Source: CAYOUV01 sp963790075
GTDB taxonomy: Bacteria > Chloroflexota > Anaerolineae > Anaerolineales > Villigracilaceae
Direction: 5' to 3'
NCBI GenBank assembly: GCA_963790075.1
Contig: CAWBNG010000008.1
Coordinates: 62,001 to 126,000 of the forward strand
DNA length: 64,000 bases
The position numbers were made by a program, and so were the translations under genes. The notes beneath the pieces were generated by a model. It ran no database searches, was not told the origin of the DNA, and worked only from the letters and a program-made list of their open reading frames with translations. Below are positions 52,659-61,974 of this stretch, piece after piece; position 1 is the first letter of the stretch, and the number at the start of each line of letters is the position of its first letter.

Positions 52659-53156
52659 GTGCACCTCCTGGCGACTTTTCTGTGACGTTCTGCACGAGAT
52701 GGCTTGATTTTACCTTAGAACAATCCGTAACTAGGCGGGCGATCGTGCCAATTCACACGAAGTGGGTTAGAATAAATCCAGTGTGAGCACGAGGGACACG
52801 GAAACAAAACCAAATTGGATTATAAGGGTCTCTGTCCACTTTTTTAAAGGAAGTCTGGAACGAAATTTCTAGGATGATTGTCACTTTGTGAAAACAATCC
52901 CCCATACGATAATTTTCCATACCCCCGATGCGGAGAACGGGATCGAAAGCGATCCACAATGGACTGGCAACGGATGGCATGCCAGGTGTTTTCCGAAAAG
53001 AGGTAAAATATGGACCTTGGGTCTTACGCGTGTCAGGATCATTTCACCTGCACCACGAGCAAGCCCGGAATAAAGAAATCTTTAAAACGGTTGGTTTCAT
53101 CAAAAAATGAAGCTCGCAGGTTACTTCCCACAATCCCTTATTTCAAGGAGGCATAG
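52659..53156. other. 498-bp divergent intergenic region between Rieske and sdhC
   Basis: No gene is supported. On the plus strand TTGTGA (52886-52891), 16 nt, GATAAT (52908-52913) is a possible promoter giving a leader of about 235 nt for sdhC. It is A+T-richer than its surroundings. It likely carries control sites for both respiratory operons, but I see no clear operator. Confidence 0.4.
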
Positions 53157-53531
53157 ATGGGCCTGAAAAGGAATGTCAGCCTGTCCACAGCTCTGCGCTA
53201 CCGGGGAGAAGGTCCTATGCTGACGTTCATCCTGCATCGCATCGGTGGACTCGGCATGGTCACCTTCGTAACAGTGCACATCCTGGCATCGTTCCTGGGC
53301 GGAGACGGCGGAGTTATTGCCAACACCATTTACGAGAACTGGCTCTTCCAAATCTTTATTTTCTTCTGCGCACTGTTCCACGCCATCAATGGTCTCCGAA
53401 TCACCATCCTCGACCTGTGGCCGAAATTGATCGAGTTTCAGCGCGAAGCCATCTGGGTAGAATGGGCAGTTTTTCTGCCCGTCTACAGCCTCGCTGTCTT
53501 TGTAATCGTCCGCAATGCGCTGGGAGGCTAG
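53157..53531 (+). CDS. sdhC: succinate dehydrogenase cytochrome b subunit
   Basis: 124 residues, three TM segments. Likely haem or quinone-site histidines are His27 (FILHRIGG), His41 (TVHILASF) and His75 (LFHAINGLR). Anchors the SDH catalytic dimer. A strong CAAGGAGG site precedes the ATG. One base separates its stop from the next ATG. Confidence 0.9.
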   Translation: MGLKRNVSLSTALRYRGEGPMLTFILHRIGGLGMVTFVTVHILASFLGGDGGVIANTIYENWLFQIFIFFCALFHAINGLRITILDLWPKLIEFQREAIWVEWAVFLPVYSLAVFVIVRNALGG

Positions 53532-53532
53532 G

Positions 53533-53967
53533 ATGAGCGACACGAAATTGAGAAATTTACCTTTGTCCAAGCGGGGCTTGAATTTTGAAATGCTGATGTG
53601 GATCTTCACCCGCCTGACTGCCCTGGCAATGTATGCCTTGATCCTGACCGGGATCATCGGCGCGTTGATCATGGGCGCCCGCACACAGATGAATATGGCA
53701 GATGTGCTGCGCTGGGGTTTCATGCCCAACGCCACCCACGTCCAAAGCACAAACGTGCTCGATCTGGCACCCTGGTCGACTCCCTTCTGGAAAGGGCTGG
53801 GAAGCCTGCTCTTGCTGGTAGCCGCCTCGCACGGTGTGCACGGGCTGGTAGTCGTACTGGACGATTACCTTGTAAAACCCCGACAGCGCCAACTGGTTCG
53901 TATCCTGAGCATTGTGTTCCTGGCAGCCATGAGCCTCATCGGCATCTACGTGATTTGGACCTCTTAG
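53533..53967 (+). CDS. sdhD: succinate dehydrogenase membrane anchor subunit
   Basis: 144 residues from the ATG at 53533; an in-frame extension into sdhC is rejected because GGGAGG lies just before this ATG. Three TM segments; SHGVHGLVVVLDDY resembles the haem and quinone region of SdhD. Forms the second anchor subunit of complex II. Ends nine bases before sdhA. Confidence 0.88.
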   Translation: MSDTKLRNLPLSKRGLNFEMLMWIFTRLTALAMYALILTGIIGALIMGARTQMNMADVLRWGFMPNATHVQSTNVLDLAPWSTPFWKGLGSLLLLVAASHGVHGLVVVLDDYLVKPRQRQLVRILSIVFLAAMSLIGIYVIWTS

Positions 53968-53976
53968 GAGTTATGC

Positions 53977-55770
53977 ATGGCAAACATTCATCAATTTGAT
54001 GTCCTGGTGGTTGGCGCGGGCGGTGCAGGTCTGATGGCTGGCCTGTACGCTTCGAAAACCGCCAAAACAGCCGTCATCAGCAAGTTGTATCCGACCCGCT
54101 CACATACCGGCGCAGCCCAGGGCGGCGTCGGCGCGGCTTTGGGCAATATCGAAGAGGATCGCCCGGAATGGCACACCTACGATACGGTCAAAGGCTCGGA
54201 TTACCTGGGTGACCAGGATGCGATCGAATTCATGTGCAATGAGGCAGTCCAGGCCGTTTACGAGCTCGAGCACTACGGCCTGCCCTTCTCACGCACGCCT
54301 GACGGCCGCATCGCGCAACGTCCTTTCGGCGGTCACACCAACAATGAAACCGGCAAGCCGGTCCGCCGCGCCTGCTACGCTGCCGACCGCACCGGGCACA
54401 TGATCTTGCAAACCCTGTACCAGCAGTGCATCAAGAACGATGTCAAGTTCTTCGATGAGTACCAGGTGCTTGACCTGCTGATGGTCAATGGTGCAGCGGC
54501 CGGCGTGGTCGCGCTGGAACTGTCCAGCGGCGAACTGCACGTCTTCCACGCCAAGTCGGTCATCATCGCCACCGGCGGACATGGCCGCGTCTTTGAGATC
54601 ACCTCCAACGCTTACGCCTACACCGGCGACGGGGCAGCCATCCTGCTGCGCCGCGGCCTGCCGCTGGAGGACATGGAATTCTTCCAGTTTCACCCGACCG
54701 GCATTTACAAGCTTGGCATCCTGATCACCGAGGGCGTGCGCGGCGAAGGCGGCGTGTTGATCAACGACAAGGGCGAGCGCTTTATGGATAAATACGCGCC
54801 CCACGTCAAGGACCTGGCCTCGCGCGATGTGGTCAGCCGCGCCATGTACCTGGAAATGCGCGACAAACGCGGCATCGGCGGCAAGCGCTACCTGTACCTC
54901 GACGCCCGCCCCGAGACGATTAACAAATATGCTGCGCTGGATGGACGTACCCGCCCGGACGGCTCGCCCTACGTCATCACCGGCGATGAACTTCTTGGGA
55001 AACTGCCCGACATCGTCGACTTCTGCCGCACCTACATCGGCGTGGACCCGGTCACGCAGCCGATGCCTGTCCAGCCAACAGCCCACTACACCATGGGCGG
55101 CATCCCGACCAACAAATTCGGCCAGGTCATCCATGACGACCAGAACACTCCCGTCCCCGGGCTGTACGCCGCCGGTGAAGCTGCCTGCGTTTCGGTGCAC
55201 GGCGCCAACCGCCTGGGCACCAACTCGCTGCTCGACCTGATCGTCTTCGGCAAGCACGCCGGATTGAACGCGGCCGAGTACGCCAAGGGTGCTGACATGC
55301 AGCCCCTGCCGCAGGATCCGGAAGATTACACCCACCAGCAAATCGACTTTTTGCGCAACGGCAGCGGCAAGGAAAACGTCTTCGACATCGGTAACGAGAT
55401 GAAAGCCGTCATGTTCGATGATGTGGGCGTGTTCCGCACCGAGGAAGGTATGGCGAAGGCGGTTGAAAAAGTCCGCGAGTTGAAGGAACGCTTTAAACAA
55501 ATCAGCGTCGCTGACACTGGCAGGATCTTCAACACCGAACTGCTCAACGCCTGGGAGCTATCCAACTTGCTGGACATTTCCGAAGTGGTGGCCGTCAGTG
55601 CCCTGAATCGCAAGGAGAGCCGGGGTGCACACGCCCGCGAGGATTATCCCGAGCGCGACGATGAAAACTGGATGAAGCATACGCTGGTCTGGCAACGGGA
55701 CGGCAAGCTGGAGATCGGCTACAAACCAGTTGTCTACACCCACTTTGAGCCGCAGAAACGCGTTTACTAG
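53977..55770 (+). CDS. sdhA: succinate dehydrogenase flavoprotein subunit
   Basis: 597 residues. FAD domain with VVGAGGAGLMAG, the FAD-linking His43 in RSHTGAAQGG, and substrate-site motifs HPTGIYKLGILITEG and PTAHYTMGGIPT with the SVHGANRLGTNSLLD stretch. Oxidises succinate to fumarate. Third gene of sdhCDAB. Confidence 0.97.
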   Translation: MANIHQFDVLVVGAGGAGLMAGLYASKTAKTAVISKLYPTRSHTGAAQGGVGAALGNIEEDRPEWHTYDTVKGSDYLGDQDAIEFMCNEAVQAVYELEHYGLPFSRTPDGRIAQRPFGGHTNNETGKPVRRACYAADRTGHMILQTLYQQCIKNDVKFFDEYQVLDLLMVNGAAAGVVALELSSGELHVFHAKSVIIATGGHGRVFEITSNAYAYTGDGAAILLRRGLPLEDMEFFQFHPTGIYKLGILITEGVRGEGGVLINDKGERFMDKYAPHVKDLASRDVVSRAMYLEMRDKRGIGGKRYLYLDARPETINKYAALDGRTRPDGSPYVITGDELLGKLPDIVDFCRTYIGVDPVTQPMPVQPTAHYTMGGIPTNKFGQVIHDDQNTPVPGLYAAGEAACVSVHGANRLGTNSLLDLIVFGKHAGLNAAEYAKGADMQPLPQDPEDYTHQQIDFLRNGSGKENVFDIGNEMKAVMFDDVGVFRTEEGMAKAVEKVRELKERFKQISVADTGRIFNTELLNAWELSNLLDISEVVAVSALNRKESRGAHAREDYPERDDENWMKHTLVWQRDGKLEIGYKPVVYTHFEPQKRVY

Positions 55771-55794
55771 TAAGGTAGAGAGAGGCAGACTGCG

Positions 55795-56502
55795 ATGGAA
55801 GTTACCCTGAAAATCTTTCGCTACAATCCTGAGAAAGACTCAAAGTTTCACTACGAAACCTATACACTCGAGGCCGTATCGACCGACCGCGTACTCGACC
55901 TGCTGGAACTGGTCAAAGGTCACTTCGACGGTACGCTGGCCTTCCGGCGCTCGTGCGCCCATGGTGTCTGTGGTTCGGACGCGATGCGCATCAACGGCCG
56001 CAATCGCCTGGCTTGCAAGACGCTGGTCCATGATGTCGGCGATAAAATTACCGTCGAACCGTTGATCGGCGTGAAAGTTGTCAAGGACCTGATCGTGGAT
56101 ATGGAGCCGTTCTTCGACAACTACAAGAAGGTCCTGCCGTATTTCATCAACGACAGTCCGATCCCCGAAGACGGGAAGGAACGCCTGCAAAGCGTGGAGG
56201 CGCGCGAGCGCTTCGACGACACAACCAAGTGCATTCTGTGCGCAGCCTGCACCACCTCCTGCCCGTCCTACTGGGGCAGCGATGACTATTTGGGTCCGGC
56301 CGCCCTGGTCACAGCGCACCGTTTCATCTTCGACAACCGCGACGAGGCCGCCTCCGAGCGCTTGAAGATCGTCAGCGAGACCTCCGGTGTGGCGCGCTGT
56401 CACACTGTCTTCAACTGCACCATGGCCTGCCCGCGCGAGATCCAGATCACCAAGGCCATCGGGGAATTGAAGATGGCCTCCCTGACCGGGAAACTTGACT
56501 GA
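55795..56502 (+). CDS. sdhB: succinate dehydrogenase iron-sulfur subunit
   Basis: 235 residues. Ligands readable for all three clusters: [2Fe-2S] at Cys54, Cys59, Asp62 and Cys74 (Asp is also found in E. coli SdhB); [4Fe-4S] at Cys146, Cys149, Cys152 and one of the [3Fe-4S] set at Cys156; then Cys202, Cys208 and Cys212. Passes electrons from FAD to the membrane quinone. AGAGAGG precedes the ATG. Last gene of the operon, followed by a terminator. Confidence 0.97.
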   Translation: MEVTLKIFRYNPEKDSKFHYETYTLEAVSTDRVLDLLELVKGHFDGTLAFRRSCAHGVCGSDAMRINGRNRLACKTLVHDVGDKITVEPLIGVKVVKDLIVDMEPFFDNYKKVLPYFINDSPIPEDGKERLQSVEARERFDDTTKCILCAACTTSCPSYWGSDDYLGPAALVTAHRFIFDNRDEAASERLKIVSETSGVARCHTVFNCTMACPREIQITKAIGELKMASLTGKLD

Positions 56503-56520
56503 CAGACAGAGATAAGACCA

Positions 56521-56550
56521 AAGACCGAGGCCGGCGGCCTCGGTCTTTTT
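56521..56550 (+). terminator. intrinsic terminator of the sdh operon
   Basis: A 12-bp perfect stem (AAGACCGAGGCC / GGCCTCGGTCTT) with loop GGC and a T-run. Confidence 0.92.
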
Positions 56551-56658
56551 GTATCCGTACGGCGCCCTGTGTTCGGCTCATTGTATAATGCAGGCAGGTT
56601 TCTTTGTATAATATGAGCACACAGGTCTCATTCGCGTATAGAGGAGCGAGGTCGTCAG

Positions 56659-59190
56659 ATGTCCTTCACCCTGAATTATCTCTCACAGCAGGACCCGCAG
56701 TGGAAGGCGCAAAAACTTGGTTTCGGCAGTAACGAAACCATCGGTACCGACGGTTGTACGCTGACCTGCCTGACCATGCTGGTCAACGGTTATGGCTACC
56801 AGGAAACACCTGCCTCCCTTAATAAAAAGCTCAAGGATCTGGGGGCGGGCAACGGCTTCCTTGGCCCCCTGATCGTGTGGGGTGGGCTGCCATTGCTGTA
56901 CACCAAATTTCGATTCGAGAACATCGTGCTCTCCAGGGATTATGACGCGCCGGTGCTGGATATCGATGCCTCGCTGGCTGCCGGCCAACCCGTCATCGTG
57001 GAGGTCGACCGCTCCCTGGCCTCCGGTTTGCAGAACCACTGGGTCGTGCTGTACGAAAAACAGGGGGACGATTACTTGATGCTCGACCCCTGGCCCTACC
57101 CATCGGACAACCAGCCGACGCTGCTGACCTCCCGCTACGGATTCGGGCGTCCGCCAAAGAAGTTCATCACTGCCGTCATCTGGTACTCCTTCCAGGGTGT
57201 GGTGCCTCCGACCGTCCCGCCCCCGGCCATGGTCGAGACCGACATGTTCGTACGTGTCGTTGCCGGCCTGGATGCGGGCCTGCGCCTGCGCTCACAGGGC
57301 ACGACCGCCTCCGATACGCTCGGCATCGAAGCCTCGGGTACGCCCATGCGGGTCATCGAACCGGTCGAGGTGGCCCAGCCCAAGGTTGGTGTCTTCAATC
57401 AATGGATCCGCGTCCGCGATCCGCAAAGCCGTGAGGGCTACGTGGCCGCCTGGTACGTGGAAAACATGCCCATGCCCGAACCTGATCCAGGCGACACAAC
57501 CACACCCCAACGCGTCAAGCCGTCCGTCGGCGATGGGTTGGAGAGCGTCCCGCTGCCAGCCTCGACCGAGGCGCGCTTGACGCCAGCCGCCGATGCCACC
57601 CCGACCCAGAAATTGGTGGCCGATATCTGGAATCGATACGGCGGCCTGCTGGGCGCGCTTTCTAACAAACTCAAGATCGAAGCGGGGGTGGCCGTGGCAA
57701 CGCTGGCGATCGAGTCGGGTGGACAGGCCTTCGCTTCAGACGGGCGCATGATCATCCGCTTCGAGAACCACATCTTCTACGACCAGTGGGGCAAAAACCA
57801 CCAGGACGTTTTCGACCAGCACTTCACCTTCGACCAGCAGCAGCGCTGGACCGGCCATAAATGGCGTCCCACCGTCGACGAGCCCTGGCGGCCTCCCGAC
57901 CAGTCCGACTTCCACAGCAGCCAGAACAACGAGTGGGATGTCTTTAACTTTGCCAGCACGCTGGACGACACCGCCGCCAAAATGTCGATCAGCATGGGTG
58001 CACCACAGATCATGGGCTTCAATTACAACATTCTCGGCTACGCAGGCGTGCAGGACATGTTCCTGGCCTTCACCTCCGGTGAGCGCGAACAGGTGGTGAG
58101 CTTCTTCGACTTCGTCCAGAACGTGGTTTCGAATGCCGGCGCGGTCAAGGCCCTGCAGGCACTGGATTTCAAGAAGTTCGCCGGTATCTACAACGGGACC
58201 GGGCAACAGGATTTCTATGCCAATTTGATCCAGAATTCCTTCGATGCCTTCCAACAATTACAGACTCCCCCAGCTCCGCCTCCCGTCACACCGCCGGAAG
58301 AACCACAGCCCGAGCCCACACCGGAGCCGACCCCCGAACCCACGCCCGAGCCCACGCCGGAACCCGCAACCTTGAAAGTGCGGGTCTCGTCCACGGTCGG
58401 CAGCAGCGGCCTGCGCATGCGTGCCGATCCCAGCCTGGCGGGTCCGCTGGTGGCAGTGCTGAAAGCCAACACCGAACTGACCGTGCTGGAAGACCCTGCC
58501 ACCGCCCAGCCCAAGATCGGCAAACAGGGGGAGTGGCTGAACGTAAAAGACAACAAAGGCAACGAGGGCTTTGTCGCAGCCTGGTTGGTGGTCGCTTCCG
58601 CGAGCACGCCAGCCCCCAGTCCGACCCCGCCGCCGGAACCAACCCCGCCGCCCGGCACCACTCCTGATCCGGAAACCGCGGAATTGCGAGTCAAGGTCGC
58701 GGCCTCGGTCGGCTACGGTGGACTGCGCATGCGCTCCCAGCCGAGCCTGGCCGGGACCCTGGTCACGGTCGTAAAAGTCCTGGCCAGCCTGCTCGTGCTG
58801 GAAGACCCGGCCATCGCCCGTCCCAAGATCGGCGTTACCAACCAGTGGCTCCACGTGCGCGACCCCAAGGGCTACGAGGGTTACGTCGCCGCCTGGTACG
58901 TGGTGCTGGATACCACCACCCCGCCCAGCGACGGCGGGACCACTCCCTCCACCCCCCCCCCTGCCAGCGAGCTGGTGGTTTACGTCTCCTCACTGGCCTA
59001 CAACGGCCTGCGTATGCGCAGCGGCCCAACGACCGGTACGGCCATTCTCAAGGTTTTGATGCCCAACAGCCCGCTGACCGTGCTTGAGGCGAACGCCGAA
59101 GCCAAAGTGGGGGTCTTCAACCAGTGGCTCAACGTGCGCGATTCAAGCGGGACAGAGGGCTATGTTGCCGCCTGGTATGTGCACAAGTAA
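56659..59190 (+). CDS. modular C39-like peptidase / N-acetylmuramidase-like / SH3b protein
   Basis: 843 residues. (1) About 1-185: C39-like fold with candidate Cys33 (GCTLTCLT), His127 (NHWVVLY) and Asp143 (MLDPW). (2) 194-270: SH3b. (3) 316-534: N-acetylmuramidase (DUF3380-type) region with candidate catalytic Glu352 (LAIESGG) and ISMGAPQIMGFNYN. (4) Pro/Glu/Thr linker. (5) Three more SH3b modules (573-645, 675-749, 771-843) with the GLRMRS pattern. The layout suggests cutting of peptidoglycan by two activities and wall binding. No signal peptide or TM helix is visible, so export would be by lysis, a non-classical route or an injection device. GAGGAGCGAGG lies upstream of the ATG. Confidence 0.78.
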   Translation: MSFTLNYLSQQDPQWKAQKLGFGSNETIGTDGCTLTCLTMLVNGYGYQETPASLNKKLKDLGAGNGFLGPLIVWGGLPLLYTKFRFENIVLSRDYDAPVLDIDASLAAGQPVIVEVDRSLASGLQNHWVVLYEKQGDDYLMLDPWPYPSDNQPTLLTSRYGFGRPPKKFITAVIWYSFQGVVPPTVPPPAMVETDMFVRVVAGLDAGLRLRSQGTTASDTLGIEASGTPMRVIEPVEVAQPKVGVFNQWIRVRDPQSREGYVAAWYVENMPMPEPDPGDTTTPQRVKPSVGDGLESVPLPASTEARLTPAADATPTQKLVADIWNRYGGLLGALSNKLKIEAGVAVATLAIESGGQAFASDGRMIIRFENHIFYDQWGKNHQDVFDQHFTFDQQQRWTGHKWRPTVDEPWRPPDQSDFHSSQNNEWDVFNFASTLDDTAAKMSISMGAPQIMGFNYNILGYAGVQDMFLAFTSGEREQVVSFFDFVQNVVSNAGAVKALQALDFKKFAGIYNGTGQQDFYANLIQNSFDAFQQLQTPPAPPPVTPPEEPQPEPTPEPTPEPTPEPTPEPATLKVRVSSTVGSSGLRMRADPSLAGPLVAVLKANTELTVLEDPATAQPKIGKQGEWLNVKDNKGNEGFVAAWLVVASASTPAPSPTPPPEPTPPPGTTPDPETAELRVKVAASVGYGGLRMRSQPSLAGTLVTVVKVLASLLVLEDPAIARPKIGVTNQWLHVRDPKGYEGYVAAWYVVLDTTTPPSDGGTTPSTPPPASELVVYVSSLAYNGLRMRSGPTTGTAILKVLMPNSPLTVLEANAEAKVGVFNQWLNVRDSSGTEGYVAAWYVHK
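58309..58365 (+). repeat. tandem Pro-Glu-Pro-Thr coding repeat
   Basis: Short degenerate 12-bp units (CCNGAGCCNACN) encode a PEPTPEPTPEPT linker between the muramidase-like domain and the second SH3b module. Confidence 0.7.
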
Positions 59191-59201
59191 ATCTAAGAAA
59201 T

Positions 59202-59233
59202 GAGCCGGCTGAAATCAGCCGGCTCTAGTTTTT
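59202..59233. terminator. intrinsic terminator between convergent genes
   Basis: An 11-bp perfect stem (GAGCCGGCTGA / TCAGCCGGCTC) with a two-base centre, followed by TAGTTTTT on the plus strand, 12 bases after the SH3b-protein stop. Confidence 0.8.
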
Positions 59234-60334
59234 CAGCGAATTCAAGGCCTCCACAAAAACATCCACCATCCTATTCAAGTTGATCTCCTGCGCCACGATC
59301 TGGAACGAGGCATTCCCCATCTGGCGCAGCCTCTTCACGTCCGACAGTGCCGTGCGCAGGCTCCCGACCAGCGCCGGGTAATCGTCCGGCGGGACCTGCC
59401 AGCCGTTCTCCGGGCGGACCAGGTCATCCTGCGTGCCGTCCCCCTGGGCGACGATGACCGGCAGGCCATAGGTCATGGCCTGCTGCACCGCCAACCCACC
59501 GGTCCCGGGCAGGACGAACAGGTCGGCCGCCATAAAATAAGGCTTCAACTCGTCCCCCTGCCTGGCTCCGGCAAACTCGGCTGAAGGGTAGACTTCGGCT
59601 GCCAGGGCTTCCAGCTCTCCGCGCACAGGTCCATCGCCAACGATCAGCAGGCGCGGCTGCAGTACTGCGGGCAGGTCCGCGCAGGCGCGCAACAGGAAGT
59701 CCAGGCGTTTGCGTGCTTGCAAGCGCCCGACGAACAGGACCGTCGGCCTGCCGCTAAAGGCCAGAGGACGTTCAGGCGGCGGAGCGACCGGCCGCGGCGC
59801 GACAGCGTTGGGGGCCACAAAGATCTTATCGCCCGGGAACCCGGTTCCGGCATATTCGCCCGCGCCGCGCCGGCTGTAGCAGATCAGCGCGTCGAACTGG
59901 CCCAGGAAGGACGCCCACCGCTCCCCGCGCAACCCGGCCAGGGGTCCGGACAGCGGCGGAGCGCCCAAGCCCCAGCCGATGACCGGTCTGCCCCGCTGAT
60001 GCATCCAACCCACGGCCGCAGGCGTGGCCAGATAGCGCGGGTTGGCTTCCACAATCAGGGCCTCAGGCTGCCAGACTTCCAACCAATCGATCAAGCCGCG
60101 TTGATAGCACAGATACAGCGGCCCCGTGAACAGGTGTAAATTGCGCGCCGGGACGTAGCCTGCGGTCTGCAAACCCGCAGCCGGCAGGATGCTTTCGCTG
60201 GGCCGCGCAAGCCCGGCAAATATCGAAAGTCCGTTCGCGCAGGCCGCGGCCAGCGCCTCGAAAAAAGGGACGCGGTAAGCCGGCAACACACGCTGCTGCA
60301 ATCCGAGGCGACCGGGGAAGGATGGCTGATTCAC
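59225..60334 (-). CDS. GT4-like glycosyltransferase
   Basis: 369 residues of the GT-B type. The N-terminal half begins with GLQQRVLPAYRVPFFEAL; the C-terminal nucleotide-sugar half has PTVLFVGRLQARKRLDFLL, RLLIVGDGP and FVLPGTGGLAVQQAMTYGLPV (E-x7-E-like site altered to Gly/Gln). The sugar and acceptor are unknown. GTG start chosen because GGAGGGGG lies upstream. It is the last gene of a leftward glycan cluster. Confidence 0.82.
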   Translation of the reverse strand: MNQPSFPGRLGLQQRVLPAYRVPFFEALAAACANGLSIFAGLARPSESILPAAGLQTAGYVPARNLHLFTGPLYLCYQRGLIDWLEVWQPEALIVEANPRYLATPAAVGWMHQRGRPVIGWGLGAPPLSGPLAGLRGERWASFLGQFDALICYSRRGAGEYAGTGFPGDKIFVAPNAVAPRPVAPPPERPLAFSGRPTVLFVGRLQARKRLDFLLRACADLPAVLQPRLLIVGDGPVRGELEALAAEVYPSAEFAGARQGDELKPYFMAADLFVLPGTGGLAVQQAMTYGLPVIVAQGDGTQDDLVRPENGWQVPPDDYPALVGSLRTALSDVKRLRQMGNASFQIVAQEINLNRMVDVFVEALNSLKN

Positions 60335-60504
60335 GCTACCCCCCTCCGGTCCAGAAAACCGCGTAGCAAGAAGAGTTGCAGGGAAAAGACAACGACCAGA
60401 GAACTCTTTGCAGCTTCCGATTTTTCATCTGCCCGATGAGGATAAAAAGCAGGCTGATTCCCTTCCATTCGTTCTTCCAACTTAAGTTGATACGCACGTT
60501 TCTC

Positions 60505-61965
60505 CTAACAGGATTGGCTGACCGACTTGCGCACAAAAATGACCGCAACCTCATCCCGGTAGCGTTCGCACCATTGGGATGAGTTTTCCACAGCCGGCAG
60601 CAAGACCGGCTGGTCCCTGACCGACAGGAACAGCAAATTGATCCGATCCTGGTCGAGTTCCTGCTCCCAATCGGGTTGAGCGCGCATGATGACCAGGTAG
60701 CGTTCGATCTGGTCGGCTGGATAGGCAACCTGGAAGCGTGGATCGATCCACACAGGTCGCGAAGGCAAGGCAAAGATCAGGTAGCTCGAGAAACTGATGT
60801 CAGCCCACATCGGCCCCGGTATATCGGGGTTTTCGGACAGCCATTCGGTCGCAGCCACCGGCGTGTTTTCGGACAGAACCGGCGGGGACTGTTGCCACCA
60901 TTGCCCGCGCACACCTGGCAGGACGCTCAATGGCATTAAAAGGAACAAGCAACCCAGGATGTAGTTAAGCGTGGGTATGCTGGTGCGCACGCTACCCCGG
61001 TCCAACCAGCGGCGGTCGAATTCTGCCAATAAAGCCGCCGTCAGAGTCCCCAGGATGAACAGGAACCAGATCACGTAGCGCACCCCGGAGAGCGCCAGCC
61101 AGCCGAAGCCCAGGAACCAGACCCACTCCAAGCGGTTCAAACGCCGGGGCGACAGGGCGGTCAACAGCCCGAAGAGCAGCAGCCAGCCAAAGAAGATGTT
61201 CATCTGCCAATCCTGGTTGGATGGCGGTTTCCATTCGACGCTGAAGTTCCGCGCCTGGGTTGTGCTGGTGAAAGTACCAAGCACGTCCTTCCAGAGCGCA
61301 ACACCACGCGGATTGACCAGGGTGATCAGGACGGTGGCGCCAACTACAATGGCCAGGGTTTTGCGCTGCCCCTTTCCAAAGACCAGCGCGGCTCCGGCCA
61401 ACGCAAACAGCAGCACGAACGAGCCGTGCAGGTTCGCCCACAACAAAGCAATCAGCGGCAGCCACCAAACGGCCTTCGTCTGTCCATCCTGCCACAACCA
61501 GAGCAGCCACAAGCTGAGCATAAATAACGGATAGGCCAGCATTTGCGGCCTGATCGACCAGTTGTGCGTGCTGGCGATCCCGGCTACGAGCGTCAGGATG
61601 AGCGCCAGTTTCGGCCCGGCCCCGACCTTGCGCATCAGGTGAAAGCACAAGCCAAAGGTCAGGGCGATCACTGCGCCGCGTAAAAACACCGTCAGCGGCA
61701 GGCCGCCAGCCTGGTAGACGAGCCAGAAGAACACCGAAGACAGCCAGGACTGGTAAACCACCGGTCCCCCGGCTTGGGTAAAGCTGAGCGTATCCACGAC
61801 CGGCACCTGCCCGGTGCGCAGCACGTCCTGGCCGATGCGCATGTACCACCAGTAATCGTTGGGAGGCACGGGCAGGAGCAATGCCAGCGTAATCAACACC
61901 AGCAAAGCCAGGCTCATCCACAAAAAATCATTGCTTTTGGTAATCGCAGTCAGCCGTGCCTGCAT
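60505..61965 (-). CDS. multi-pass membrane protein, GT-C glycosyltransferase-like
   Basis: 486 residues with about ten TM helices and a C-terminal soluble part. The pattern PPNDYWWYMRIGQDVL near the N-terminus, with Asp in the first periplasmic loop, resembles GT-C enzymes that use polyprenyl-phosphate sugars. The segment SFTQAGGPVVYQSWLSSVFFW is also typical of this Chloroflexota-type membrane family. A specific function is not clear. AGGAGG is found before the ATG. The gap 60335-60504 holds nothing I can identify. Confidence 0.6.
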   Translation of the reverse strand: MQARLTAITKSNDFLWMSLALLVLITLALLLPVPPNDYWWYMRIGQDVLRTGQVPVVDTLSFTQAGGPVVYQSWLSSVFFWLVYQAGGLPLTVFLRGAVIALTFGLCFHLMRKVGAGPKLALILTLVAGIASTHNWSIRPQMLAYPLFMLSLWLLWLWQDGQTKAVWWLPLIALLWANLHGSFVLLFALAGAALVFGKGQRKTLAIVVGATVLITLVNPRGVALWKDVLGTFTSTTQARNFSVEWKPPSNQDWQMNIFFGWLLLFGLLTALSPRRLNRLEWVWFLGFGWLALSGVRYVIWFLFILGTLTAALLAEFDRRWLDRGSVRTSIPTLNYILGCLFLLMPLSVLPGVRGQWWQQSPPVLSENTPVAATEWLSENPDIPGPMWADISFSSYLIFALPSRPVWIDPRFQVAYPADQIERYLVIMRAQPDWEQELDQDRINLLFLSVRDQPVLLPAVENSSQWCERYRDEVAVIFVRKSVSQSC

Positions 61966-61974
61966 GACAGCCTC

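Noticed and set aside
52888..53110. Two plus-strand frames of about 60 codons upstream of sdhC
   Set aside because: No ribosome-binding site, no conserved texture, and they overlap each other in different frames.
54289..55500. 403-codon minus-strand frame over sdhA
   Set aside because: Antisense to the flavoprotein gene; no motif.
60336..60773. 145-codon minus-strand frame between two glycan genes
   Set aside because: Most of it overlaps the GT-C-like gene in another frame; the rest has no protein-like texture.
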